64,000 bases of DNA from Mytilus trossulus (taxonomy: Eukaryota; Mollusca; Bivalvia; Mytilida; Mytilidae). Of this stretch, positions 1 through 11,780 are shown one piece after another. Made by a program: the position numbers and the translations under genes. Within the stretch, counting starts at the first letter, position 1. Every line of letters starts with the position of its first letter. The notes under the pieces are model-generated. The model saw only the letters and a program-made list of their open reading frames with translations. It searched no databases and had not been told where the DNA came from. The stretch lies in assembly GCF_036588685.1 (NCBI RefSeq), contig NC_086382.1, positions 2,207,001 to 2,271,000 on the forward strand, written 5' to 3'.

Positions 1-1643
1 TTTGCTGTTGCTGTAATGATGCTGAACTATACTCATTGACGGAAGCAACATTCTTATGGCCTGTCAACTGCATGACGGTAGTAGCCTCCACATTGGAGTG
101 AAGAAGTGAGGACACTGTAGTTTTGCGAACACTATGGTTAACCTTTCTTCCTGTAAGACCACCTTTCATAGACATTTTTTTAGCTAAATCTCCTAGAGTA
201 TTTTTACCCAATGGCTGCATGGTAAACCATGTCTGTTTAGCATTTTCACCAGCATCAGGTTGTACCATCCTTTTAATACTTAGATAAAAGCGACTGTCTG
301 GAGTCAGAGCATCTTCAGGGCGGCGACGAATATATTGCTTGAAGGCATTCACTGGACAGCGTGGATTATCTATTTTAAGAAAATGAAAATAATCAAGGAC
401 ATGCATCATATTAAATTGAAACAATATCTACATTTTAAAAAATATTTTAAGGTGAATAAGCTTTAGTGATATATATCTATTCTTTTCATTTGTTCATGTT
501 TCCATTTTGAGTTCTTTGATGTGCATTGCTAGATATTTCTGGATATTTTGTGTTTTTTTGGGGTGTTTTTTTTATATTCTTTTTAAAAGTACATGTAAGT
601 TATATACATGATATATGTATGAATTAATTTTGTAGGCATACTTGTGTGGTGGTTTCTGTATTTATCATTCACTTTCAATTTTATATTATTTTTTAATAAA
701 TCGAAAGAAAGTTACCTGGTGTTGCAAACATTTTAGGTGCAAATGCTCTACTGTCACTGTGTCCTGTCCTGGTTTTAGTCAGCCTTTCATTGTATTCCAA
801 ATATTGCTCTCCACTTGCTGTTGTCATCATTTTTATGTCTCCAAATAACATGTCAGTATGCTCCTTCCTTCCCCTCATACCAAAGTGCAAAGTATTATTT
901 AACCATATGGTATTAAGTAGTGCCTCAGGGTTGCCTAAAAGTAAGAATTGACAGTTCAGATTATAGGATAATATTAAAACGTTACGTACCTATGTATAGC
1001 TAGAAGTTGTTTACATTCATTATCAATAATGTCACTTTACATGTATATAGAAGACTGAAGCATATTTTCAAAAAAATATATACGCGTTCAAAACTTAAAG
1101 ATATATTTTTGAAGGTGATATCATTATCATTTTATGTACATGCACAGTCACATGATAATATTGCATAATCCTACCTGTTCCTAGGAGATTCTGTTCAAAT
1201 AGCATATCTATTTCAGAGGATGAGAATGGATCAGCTTTCATCTTTTTGTTTCCCAGTCCCTGTGACTTCAAGTGCTTTCTTTTCGCGGATAACACCTCTC
1301 TACTGTGGTGAAATTCCCTATCTTTAAGAATATTTATTCCACTCTTTTCCATCAAGTGCCTATTAATCGATGACTGTATTGACTTCAGGCTGTCTGGCTC
1401 ATACTCCTCATTTTTCCGGGACCGGACAGACAAATAAAATCTGGCTAAGTACTGATTGAGTTCAGGTACAGATATATCCTCTATTGCCCGTAATTCGTTG
1501 TTCTCCTTTAACCATTCAGTTAATAATTTTATGTCACTTTTAGTTTTTCTCTTTGTATTATCATTTTTCATTTCTTCAATGAAATTACTGGTATCATCAT
1601 TTGTTACAGTCATAAACCTCTCGTCGTCTGCTTCTGTTGCCAT
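1..1643 (-). CDS. Crypton/DUF3504-type tyrosine recombinase, 3 exons, open at left edge
   Basis: Three exons on the minus strand join in frame: 1643-1175, 934-716 and 369-1. The donors read CAG|GTAG and CAG|GTAA and the acceptors TTTTAG|GCAA and AAATAG|ATAA. The predicted product has at least 352 residues and continues beyond the window. Residues 1-155 are an N-terminal helical, SAM-like DNA-binding region ending in the FEQNLLGTG turn. The catalytic part carries Arg177 (HFGMRGRKEH), His308 and Arg311 (HSVRK), His334 (LTGHKNVASV) and Tyr343, which is the R-H-x-x-R-H-Y set of tyrosine recombinases. The family is the DUF3504/KIAA1958-like group derived from Crypton DNA transposons, known from metazoan genomes. 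The intact catalytic set and clean splice sites argue for a gene that is not decayed. Whether it is an active transposon or a domesticated gene cannot be told here. Start chosen at the first Met after an upstream stop, 30-120 bp downstream of a promoter-like dyad. Confidence 0.82.
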
Positions 1644-1676
1644 CTTGTTTACAAATAGTATTTGATTGACAGGTTA

Positions 1677-1766
1677 CCGGAAGTCAAACTCGGGGGCACG
1701 ATATGGGTTTTTGAGGGCTGATATCGATATCAGCCCCGGGGGCTGATAACCAACCTTGACTTCCGG
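1677..1766. promoter_or_regulatory. Nested palindrome with two inverted ETS-like sites upstream of the recombinase gene
   Basis: A perfect 22-bp palindrome lies at 1715-1736, centred on ATATCGATAT. An overlapping GC-rich dyad follows (about 1729-1747, CCCCGGGG core). Both are bracketed by an 11-bp inverted repeat, CCGGAAGTCAA at 1677-1687 and its complement at 1756-1766. CCGGAAGT matches the ETS-family consensus. The structure ends 34 bp upstream of the recombinase ATG (1643, minus strand), so a core-promoter role is likely but inferred. Alternatively it marks a transposon end. Confidence 0.45.
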
Positions 1767-2210
1767 CTATTATTGGCCATGCAAAAACGTACATATCAGT
1801 ACTAAATATGTGATAATCTGTATTACAAAAGGCGCACATATTCTTTCTTTGAAACAAATTGAATTTGCACCAAAAAAAATCTGTGTTTCAAATTAAACAA
1901 ATACTTTTTTCCTAACATACTTATTGTACTAATCTTTGAACATTTTGAAAATAATCTTAGAATATTGCTGACGACGTTTCAAAATTAAATTTGTATTGCA
2001 TATGTTGTTCTTATTGACAAATAAATGTAATTTGCATAAAAAAGGTTTCCTTGTTTTCTTCAACAGTAAAATTTGTTTTATTTGCCTTGTTCTACATGTA
2101 CATGTTCTGTTTTAAAACAAACAAAAAAATCTATTTTTCATCATGTTTATTGTACTTCTAAAATATAGATGACGTTTTAAGGAAAAGAAAAGTATTGAAT
2201 TTCTTAAAAT

Positions 2211-3506
2211 GTTGCACAAAGTTTTTCCAGATAATAATGTATTGTAGTATCTGACAAACAAATTGAATTGAATAAAATAGTTTCCTTGTTTTCTACAACA
2301 GGAAAATATTGTATTATTTTTTATATTCTTTTTCAAAACAAAACCAGTACGTGTTTGTGTCAATTCATTATATCACTAGAATATAATTGACCATTTACGG
2401 AAAAGATTCTTAAAATATTGCTCGTTTTTTCCAAATCCGTTGCGAATATTGATTTTTTTTCTTATCTTGAAATAAAGTTATATATTTTCATCGCTCTAAC
2501 ATTAATCTGGTGATTGCTGAGAATAACATATATATATTTCACTGGCTTTTGTTCGTAACAGTATGGAGGACATTGCACTAGGACTTTACGATTATTTGTG
2601 CGAAAGTGTAGTGGGATCAGAAAATAAAGTAGTTTACAGAAGACAGTTTTTTGATGTTCATGATGACTTTCTCAATTGCAGCGGCGGTCATTTAGTGGAA
2701 TATATCAGCAGTGGAAGTAAGGCTGAGGGCTTAGACTTTCCGGATAGCGATCTAGATATCATGCTTGTTCACAAGATAATAATTGAAAACAACAATTTTA
2801 AGGGATCCAACGCAAAATATAAGCACATGGACAGAACCTTTCTACATCTTAATGTACGTGTTGCTCAAAGTTTTTCCAGATAATAATGTATTGTAGTATC
2901 TGACAAACAAATTGAATTGAATAAAATAGTTTCCTTGTTTTCTACAACAGGAAAATATTGTATTATTTTTTATATTCTTTTTCAAAACAAAACCAGTACG
3001 TGTTTGTGTCAATTCATTATATCACTAAAATATAATTGACCATTTACGGAGAAGATTCTTAAAATATTGCTCGTTTTTTCCAAATCCGTTGCGAATATTG
3101 ATTTTTTTTCTTATCTTGAAATAAAGTTATATTTTCATCGCTCTAACATTAATCTGGTGATTGCTGAGAATAACATATATATATTTCACTGGCTTTTGTT
3201 CGTAACAGTATGGAGGACATTTCACTAGGACTTTACGATTATTTGTGCGAAAGTGTAGTGGGATCAGAAAATATAGTAGTTTACAGAAGACAGTTTTTTG
3301 ATGTTCATGATGACTTTCTCAATTGCAGCGGCGGCCATTTAGTGGAATATATCAGCAGTGGAAGTAAGGCTGAGGGCTTAGACTTTCCGGATAGCGATCT
3401 AGATATCATGCTTGTTCACAAGATAATAATTGAAAACAACAATTTTAAGGGATCCAACGCAAAATATAAGCACATGGACAGAACCTTTCTACATCTTGAT
3501 GTACGT
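2211..3506 (+). repeat. Tandem duplication of acceptor plus 5' coding region, 649-bp unit
   Basis: 2211-2859 and 2860-3506 are near-identical direct repeats; the second is 2 bp shorter in an AT run. Each holds non-coding DNA, a 3' splice acceptor (CGTAACAG) and the first ~100 codons of a cGAS-like gene. The junction at 2860 joins GTTGCTCA of the gene (seen again at 3507) to GTTGCACA of the upstream flank (2211), so the breakpoint has short homology GTTGC-CA. Confidence 0.9.
2563..2883 (+). pseudogene. Truncated 5' copy of cGAS-like/Mab-21 gene
   Basis: This 106-codon reading frame is almost identical to the first ~101 residues of the gene starting at 3210. It contains the nucleotidyltransferase motif GSKAEGL followed by DSDLDIM. 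It then stops at the duplication breakpoint (VAQ then SFSR and a stop), where gene sequence runs into upstream flank. It lacks the third catalytic Asp and the whole C-terminal Mab-21 helical domain, so it cannot encode an enzyme. Differences from the full copy include K/I at residue 22 and N/D in the LHL-V strand. It probably arose by tandem duplication; it might still be transcribed, since it keeps a 3' splice acceptor just before the ATG. Confidence 0.8.
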
Positions 3507-5164
3507 GTTGCTCAGCCTGGTTTCGGGATGATACTTATAGATCATACTCATCCTTGTTTGAATAATGATATAATAAAAAGGAGCTCTTCTGCATATTTAA
3601 TGTCGGAATGTGTTGTTGTAACTGATTTTGGAACATTCCTCTCCGGAAAATTATGGAAAACGATGAATGCAAACTTGAATTTTAGAATAATGTCAATAAA
3701 GATAAATGGCCCATGTTTAACGAATTTAAAAGATTCAATGGACTTAGCTTTGGCTTTGCCATGTGACAACTGGGGGAATATTGCAGAGTCATTCTTTACA
3801 AGATCAAGATCATCTTATTGGCCAGCTGAAAAAATAATTGAAAAAATCCGTCAAAACGGTTTTTTGCTTGTTCCTATCGGTAGCAAATCGGATTCAGTTG
3901 AGGATAATCCTCTCGAATGGAGAATTTCATTCTCTCAAGCAGAAAAGTTATTGATACGTTCTTGGAATCATACACAATTTGTTTGCTATGCTTTACTTAA
4001 GCTTTTCGTAAAAGAAGTGGTAAAGAAAGCAGAGGCGGTTGACAAGTTAATCTGCTCTTACTTTTTGAAAACAACCATACTCTGGATATCCGAAGAACTC
4101 CCTCTTTCTACATGGAGTCCTCAAAATCTTATTAAATGTTTCATGTCATGTCTTCAACGTTTGATTTATTGGAATATGCACGAGTACATTCCTAATTATT
4201 TCATACCTGAACACAACATGATTGACAGGAAATTTGAAGGGCAACCACGGGAAACATTAGTTGCAATTTTAAATAAATTTTATGACATCGGATGGTTCAG
4301 TGTGTTAGAATGTCAGTCGCTTAAAGAATTTCATTGCTTTTATACAATTGCTAAAGTCGCTAAAAGTGGATATGAGTTTAATATAGCTATTATGCCACTG
4401 CTAAAAATTTTTGAGTTCTTTCCAAATGTTACTCAAATTACTGGAAATACAAATTTTAAATTTTGTGTCGATAAAGTAAGTAATTCGAATGTCCCTATCA
4501 TGACACGAAACATGTATTTTTGCTTCGTCTTATCTGCCTTAGCGAAGATATTGCAGACCACACATTTTACGAAAGCCATCAAAAGACAAACAAGAATACA
4601 TATACCTTGAGACAGAGGTGGTTATGTCCGGCAATTATCGCAACGTACAAAGACAAAGAAGCATTGATTATTCTTAATTATGGTAGACTTACATGTACTG
4701 TAGAAAAACTGTTTACTTTTAATGGAAAGGAGTGCAGAGAGTTTTATTCAGCGAAGCAACAAAATACATCAATGCAGAAAAATAGTATTCTGAGGGACAT
4801 ACGATTGCGTACTATGCTCAAGTTTGTTGTAAGGTCAGAACCAAACTCTGCAAATGAAACACATCCGTTTATTCATTTGGCCACAACAGTAAGAAAAATA
4901 CATTGCCCGTCCGTTGTTTTTATGTATTATCTTAGGTTTTTGTGTTTCTTTAACTTAAAAGACATTACGCAACTTCGAGGTAGCTTACGAAGTTTACATT
5001 GGACTGTTAAAAACAATGTCTGTATCGAACGTGTTAGTTCTATGAAAAACAGAGCATGTTTATATCTGAGTCGAGCATACAGGATTATTGGAAAAGAGGA
5101 AGAAGCCTCGTTTTGGTTATCAGTTGCAGAACGAGTTAAGGGCAAATCGTCGAGAAGTAAGTAG
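3210..5164 (+). CDS. cGAS-like receptor / Mab-21 domain protein, with a 2-bp frameshift
   Basis: The first frame (3210-4610) gives 466 residues; the second (about 4520-5164) continues the same protein in another frame. The nucleotidyltransferase core is visible: GS at residues 51-52 with GSKAEGL, the metal-binding pair D63/D65 in DSDLDIM, and a third Asp at about 178 in SMDLALAL. The Mab-21 hallmark EWRISFSQAEKLLI follows at about 236-249, then the helical C-terminal domain. Family members (cGAS, cGLRs, Mab-21) bind nucleic acid or other ligands, and active ones make cyclic dinucleotides for STING signalling; bivalves have many. Activity here is inferred from the motif only. The frameshift lies in a T run near 4515 (TATTTTTG where the paralogue at 41.8 kb has TATTTG), so it is a 2-base insertion relative to that copy; it may be allelic, an assembly error or a real lesion. 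A splice acceptor sits directly before the ATG, so a non-coding 5' exon is expected upstream. Confidence 0.8.
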
Positions 5165-7570
5165 AAAGTTTTGGTTGTAATTTACTATGATTGTTAGATA
5201 TGAACTATATAAGTCAACCTGGTAATTACGTCAAGTGAATGTGCAATCTACGTCATGAACAGTCATATCGAAAGAACACAATTAGCTGTCTGGAATGTAT
5301 GTCAAGGCGATAGTTTTACGGTATATGTAGTACTTAAGAGGGTGTCCATGAAAAACACAGGCAGTGGATGGCACATGACATATTTTGTTTCATCATCTAT
5401 TTCATATCTCAAATTCATTCTTTCTTCAAGTTAAATTTTGCCTTTTTATTAACTTCAACAAATAAAAAGAAAAAAATACATAGAAAGCACTGAAAATTCA
5501 TTGAAAAGGGGAGATAACTCTCCATTTTGTACAAAATTTTGTTGCGTTGTTAGTGAACTTTAAAATCATTTTCTGAGCTATCCACTGTTGATTCAAAAAT
5601 ATCTTTGACATATACATCCTTTGTATGATAAAAACATTGCATTGAAACCAAAATTTCAGTGGGAAAAAAAATATGTTTTGCCACCCATATCGTGGATTTG
5701 CTTGATATTTACTTGGACAGCCTCTTAATAATATAAAGAGGATCATGCAACTGAATACAAGACAATTCATAATAATCCCGAGGAAAGTAAGAACCAGGCA
5801 GCAGGTGGACAATACATACACACCAAACAAGACATGTATAGAGAACATGTAACAACTATGTTTAAACAAGCATTTGACATTAACAACATAATTAACAAAT
5901 ATATTTTCTCTTTGCACGTTTTCGTTATTTCTTGGGGATCAATTGTGAGCATACACACGAGCGGTGAAATCTAGTAGAAATAAAGGCCAGTAGAAAGGCT
6001 GAATAACTGTTATTACTCTTTTGGTAGCCCATACCGCAAGCTGAAGGGTCAGGATACGATTTAGATAAAAATCTTTTGCATACCTAATTGAAGTTTTGTG
6101 ACCAACAACCTGAATGGTCATTAGGATCACTTCAAAAACAATCAAAATTCAACTTTTTTCCGAGATTGATTCTATTATTGTTGGTTCTGTCTTCCTTTTT
6201 ATACCTCATCTGTATAATTTTATTGACTCATTTCGTGCCAGATAAAAATCTGACTGGTAAGAAATGATAAACAAAAGAAAATTAGAAATAACACGAATGA
6301 TATTGTCATATTTTCTAATTGAGTATTAATCGTAAACGTATTAAAACAGTAAACTGATTGAATTGTGTTTGTATAACTTGTATTGGGCAATCAAACTAAG
6401 GACTATATATATTTCAAAAGTAATGCAATATGAAGGTACGTACTGCAGAAGGGGTTGGTCGAGATTTTTTACAAGGTGTCTATCTTTAAAAGACATATAT
6501 CAAAACAAACAAAAAAGACATAAAGTATATACCATGCAATGACGCAACAATCAAACGATAAAAAAAAACTAAACACATAACAAATATTTCCTACCATTTT
6601 TTTTTATCTTAATCAAATACACATGTTACACAGGGAATCAGTAAGTTTTCATTTTCAAAAAGCTTTTGGTGGACTACGCTGAGGATCCTACTTACGATTT
6701 CCTGAGCATGAAGTGTGTTTTTTATAGTTGAGCTATCGAGAGGTTGTGCAAAATTTAGATTTCAAAATAACTAAAATATATATCAAGAAAATCAAGCAGT
6801 ATTTTAAACGTATAATCTATAATGTCTTATATGCGTTCATAGAATATGCAAAATGGGCGTAATTAACTGATACAATCTAATTGACATTGTGTTTATACAG
6901 TGCTGCAACATAGTTTTATTTCCTTTGTGTTGTCCTAAAAATGTCATATCCATCAGCCCTTCTGTTCTATTGTTTCATCTTTCAAGGACTCAACAGTGAT
7001 GCTGAATAATTATTTTTTGATGAAAGCTTTATTTGTATCCGATGAAATACTACAAGAGCAGTATTTAAGTATTTTTCCTTATTATATAGGGCAAAACCAG
7101 TATAAAATATCGTTTACATATGTCTCCATTTATATACTTAATTGAAATTAAACAAATGATTTGTGGCAGTTTACTCCTTATTGTAATGTCGTCGTCCCTA
7201 AAGTCCTCCGCTATGTTTTTAAATTTTTAATGGTTACAACTTGATCGTCGATGTGTCAAGATAGCGTCTAGTTTGATCAAAAACTTAATACAAAACAGAT
7301 AATACATAAAAGTGACACACATTCAAAACGCTTATCTTGCAATATCTAAAATATCATGCCTACAAAAAAATAAGGTTATATTCCGTAAGTACGCATCCAA
7401 CCTTATCAATACGATGCTTATCTCCACACTTTGCATAAAAAAAGTCAAATTTACATCATTTAAATAATACAGAATTGTTGTAGTCCGTTGGTTGTTTTAC
7501 CACGAAAATGATCTAACACTAAGACTGCATGTTTATGCAGTTAAGTTCTAGCACCTTAAACAATTCCAGA
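5165..7570. other. Gene-free AT-rich stretch
   Basis: Only short overlapping reading frames without family resemblance are seen (for example minus-strand frames at 5498-5958). No splice-consistent exons, RNA genes or clear tandem repeats were recognised. Confidence 0.5.
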
Positions 7571-7925
7571 AATTTTATGAACGCCATCACGAGTTGGTTG
7601 ACCGTTCACAGATGACATTGGATATGTTTTTTATGTCGCAACTACACCATACCCTTCCCTTTTCACGAATGTGACCTATCGAATAAGACTATTTGCTGGA
7701 TGTGTAATAGCACAAGCAACATGATTGGTGCCACATGTGGGGCAGGATATGCCTACCCTTCCGAAGCACCTGATATCACACCCATTTTTTTGTGTGGTTC
7801 GTGTTGCTTAGTCTTGAGTTTTCTATGTTGTGTCTTCTGTACTATTAAGTTTCTGTTTGTCTATTTTTTAATTTTTAGCCATGGCGTTGTCAGTTTACTT
7901 TCAATTTATGAGTTTGACTATCACT
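7571..7925 (+). repeat. Dispersed repeat family A, copy 1
   Basis: Shares long stretches with 61440-61835, including CACGAGTTGGTTGACCGTT, GTGCCACATGTGG and GCGTTGTCAGTTTA. At least seven copies or fragments occur in the window in both orientations. The class is unassigned; the open frame 7700-8230 is read through this repeat and is not a gene. Confidence 0.75.
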
Positions 7926-8284
7926 ATTTTTATCTTTTATCACTATTGGACATATACGATTTACAATATGTTTCCACTTGCTGTTTGTCGACATTTAACC
8001 ATTTTGCAACGCCCTTTGTGCAAGGCAGTTTTCAACAGATGTTTTTTGAATCAGTTAAAGCGAATGATCAGCTTTGTCCAAGTTATCAAGTAATTTTATT
8101 CGAGTGCATGCAACAACGCTGGTGGTCCAGACTCGTATTAGTCGAAGTCAGTATTTTCCTGGCTGCTATTATAGATAATAATTTTATTTTGTATCTGCTT
8201 GCGGTTACGCAGTTTTTAAATCTTCCGTGAATAAACTTCCTGTTTGCCGACAGTTTGAAATTCCTCACATCTCATTGCACATTC

Positions 8285-8460
8285 TGAATGTCAAAAATCA
8301 ATTGAGAGAAACCAAATCTTGGTTACAAACTAAAACTGAGGGAAACACATCAACTATAATTATAAAAGGAAAACAACGACAAATCTAAAAAACTGAAGTG
8401 CTACTAAAAACAAACGACAGTGTCAGTAATGCCACAGTAAACGCGTTACCTCGAAACATG
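8285..8460 (-). repeat. Dispersed repeat family D, copy 1
   Basis: Contains GGTTACAAACTAAAACTGAGGG, also seen in diverged form at 61023-61120 and in inverse orientation at 10030-10130. The class is unassigned. Confidence 0.45.
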
Positions 8461-9407
8461 TTCCAACGGAGGTCCATAACCGATATATTTTTTGTTTCTT
8501 TGAGTGCAATATTTGTCCAACTACGTACAATATCAAATTTAATGTATGTTTCACTACGTCGCGTGTCTTGTAATTGATTTTTTAAAAGTATATAGGTTGC
8601 ACTCCAGGGGCTCAAACCATACGAAAAAGAGAAAACCTACACCAGGATTTTGTTATGCAGATCATATACAGAAGTGTATGAATGATAATGCTCTAGAAAA
8701 ATATTAATTATAACCTTTACATCGCATGTAATTGCAGTAAATTATCCATTTTCTTAAAGTCACGTTCGGATTTCTGTTTGCAAGAGCATCTTCTGGTGTC
8801 TTGCTGTATATTTTGTTATGTATCAAAATCGTGTTGGAAGTACAAAAATAGGAAAGTACAGCTGAAATGATTGTTATAGACGTTTCCTAATGATTAAAAA
8901 AACTACTCCAATGTGTGTTACATCAGGTTCAAACTTTTATCAAATCTCGATTTTATGTAATTGAATTTTCATACTTTATACGTGTACCTACCAAAATTTT
9001 AAAAAGAACTCAATTTGAGAAAATCAACATATTCTCACAATGAAATGGGGAACAATTTCAGCCAAGCGGAAATACGGGTTTGCATTTTTTTTTAATAGTT
9101 TTCCTTTCTTTAGTTTAAGTATAGAAAACCTAGACATCCTGGAGACGCTTTTCACTTTCAAATTGAGGCCTTTTATTTATAAGAGAAATAAGTGATATTA
9201 TTAAACATTTTAAATCGTTTATATGTTTAGAGACGGAACGACGATTACTCTTACATTGTTGTATTACAATAAGGCATTTGTCTTTAATTCTGATTTAACT
9301 TTCTACCCAGACTTTCCGCTTCTTTCACGATATTTAGCACTCGACAGTTTTAAGCATTGATGTACGATTATACTCTATACAGTCTTTATATAATTTTTTA
9401 TCAAATG

Positions 9408-9590
9408 TACCAGGATTAAAATTTAATACGCAAGACGCGCGTTTCGTCTTCAGAAAACTCATTAGTGACGCTAAGATCAAAACAAGTTATAAGCCATATA
9501 AGAACAAAGTTGAAGAGAACTTAAGACAAAAAAAAACCAAAACGTTGTACCAAATACGGTTAAGGTAATTTATTCCTAGGAAAAGAACAA
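9408..9590 (+). repeat. Dispersed repeat family B, copy 1
   Basis: Carries the core GACGCGCGTTTCGTC followed by ACTCATTAGTGACGCT and AAAGTTGAAGAG. Five copies occur in the window. The class is unassigned (short interspersed element or MITE). Confidence 0.7.
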
Positions 9591-10029
9591 CTAAATGATG
9601 ATTAAATATTCGAAATTTTAAGCCTTGATGTATGATGAAACTCAATACAATCCTAATATAAACCAGGACACAAACTCAAATTAAAGGATGATTAGGTTCA
9701 AATATCAACACTGTATTCATTTATAGAATCACAGAAATGTCAGTGCCAGATTGCATCAAATAACACCATATAAATATCACTCAGAAATATTTTCAAAAAG
9801 TTCATATACTTTTCTTATTATGCCCTTTTAAAATTATATTTTAAAATATCGTTGAAAATGAAACTGAAGATGTTCATTCTATATGAAATCATCTACGATA
9901 TTGAATTTTACATTGTGCATGTCTGACGCGATTTACATGTACAAAAGACATATCCTTGACGCTAGGAAGAATTATTTTTAAACGCCGATTTCTACTTTTT
10001 GAATAAGGTAAAAAATATGATATATATTT

Positions 10030-10130
10030 AATGCGTTTCCCTCGGTTTTAGTTTGTTACCCCGATTTTGTTTTTTGTCCATGGATTTACGAGTTTTGAAC
10101 AGCGGTATACTACTGTTGCCTTTATTTGTC
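10030..10130 (+). repeat. Dispersed repeat family D, copy 2
   Basis: GTTTCCCTCGGTTTTAG, GTTACCCCGATTTTG and GGTATACTACTGTTGCC match, in inverse orientation, the copy at 61023-61120. Confidence 0.55.
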
Positions 10131-10350
10131 AAAACTCAAAACACAATTGGTAATTGAGTATGTCGTCAGACTTCAAATATGTATGTTTAGGTTCGCATTA
10201 AGTAAAAAAGTTTGATTGAATATCTCCAGAAAAGCGGGTCAATTTCATGTTATTTGTTTGTTTAAAACAATTCATAAATAGGTATATAAAGTACTTATAA
10301 CTATGACAGGACCCCAAATCCAACAGTAGTCAGAACACATATACAATTCT

Positions 10351-10853
10351 TAAGGGCATACGATACAGTTACAGGGGAGGTAATGACGTTGTTAACGAAA
10401 ATGTTATTTTCGCAACGTAAAACTGTCACAGTGACATATATTTTATAAAACTGTAAATAGAGGATTTTTTTTAATTTTGATAAACATGCAGCAAAAAATG
10501 ACATATTTTCCTCGATTCATGGACATTTGATAAATATGAGTTATTTCTGAATTAAAAAATGCATATTTTTTTAGGATACACAAAAAATACAGAAATTACC
10601 GATTATTTAACAAGAAACAATTAAGTGTTTATCTTTTATAACAAAAAAGTAATGTCTTTCCATCGAAGAAGAAATTAGGGCCGCAAATCTGATTTTTGAG
10701 CAAATTTACAAATTCGACCTCATTTTACTCAAAAAGTAGCACATGACGATATATTTTTTATTACATATTTGATTTAATCAGGTAAAAATTAGCCTATATG
10801 CAAATTTTCACGAACTTGTAAAGACAGGATCAAAACTGTATCGTATGCCCTTA
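10351..10853. mobile_element. MITE with perfect 20-bp terminal inverted repeats and TTAA flanks
   Basis: TAAGGGCATACGATACAGTT at 10351-10370 is exactly repeated in inverse orientation at 10834-10853. Both ends fall in TTAA (10350-10353 and 10851-10854). The interior has no coding capacity. A TTAA target would fit piggyBac-type mobilisation, but a TA target (mariner type) cannot be excluded. Confidence 0.75.
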
Positions 10854-10974
10854 AAATGCATTTGTCGTTGAAATTCGTCACATAAAAAACCATCAATTTG
10901 TTTTTCTAAATTCCAATAACAAAAACATTTTTTTGGTGTACAGTTTTCAGGACATTAGTTTTTCTCGTTTGAAT

Positions 10975-11125
10975 TGTTTTACATTTTTGGTATTTCAAGG
11001 CATTTATTAGCGGTTCGGGCTTTGCTCATTGTTGAAGCCGTAAGGAGACATGTAGCTGATATTTTTTATGTTCTCAGGTCTCTTATGGATAGTTGTCTCT
11101 TAAGTAATCATACCACATCTTCTTT
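10975..11125 (+). repeat. Dispersed repeat family C, copy 1
   Basis: Ends in GGATAGTTGTCTC and CATACCACATCTTC; the upstream part resembles the TGCTCATTGTTGAAG segment of copies at 32.9, 35.9 and 62.6 kb. Confidence 0.6.
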
Positions 11126-11780
11126 TTGTATGTAAACATGGCATATGGTTCCTTATAGTAACATACTATAACAGAGTCGGAAATATTTTTATAATATATA
11201 TCTTAAATTCATGAATAGGGTCTAAAATAATTTTTAAACTACTATTTCCGAATGTCAACACCTAATCAGGTTGTAAATCAAGGTTACAAGTATTTATTAA
11301 TCTTATGTTATGAAAATAAGGACCCACCCTTCCCCCCTTTGCCAATGATGTTAAACACTGCCTCTTTTCAGCCTCCCTGCCAACGCTTGATATGGTATGA
11401 CTTATATAACGTCCCATATCAAGTTTGGATACACCCGAAGGATTCAGCGGCCAAATAGAACATAAGGCAGTGTTGGTTATATATTTGAACAAAGACAGGT
11501 TTGGGAAAACTAACCACAGTTTATTAAGTATGCATGTAATTATTTCAATTATACAATAATTGAAGATAATGCTAAATGAATTAAGGCAAATACAAAATGT
11601 AAGTAATGCATGAATACAAAAGATAAATGATGTGTAATAAAAACTGTGGTTCTCAAACATCAAGACTAAACTACACATGAAAATACAATGAATACAATAT
11701 TATATAATAAACAGTAAAAAAAAAAAATAATAAACATGACAAGATACAAACTTAAAAGACAGTTCATGAACTGATTGCCA

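Noticed and set aside
5498-6145. Overlapping minus-strand frames of 63-139 aa
   Set aside because: No domain, no splice context and composition like surrounding AT-rich DNA.
7700-8230. 176-aa plus-strand frame with hydrophobic segments
   Set aside because: Its first half is family A dispersed repeat and it has no homologous frame in the other copies.
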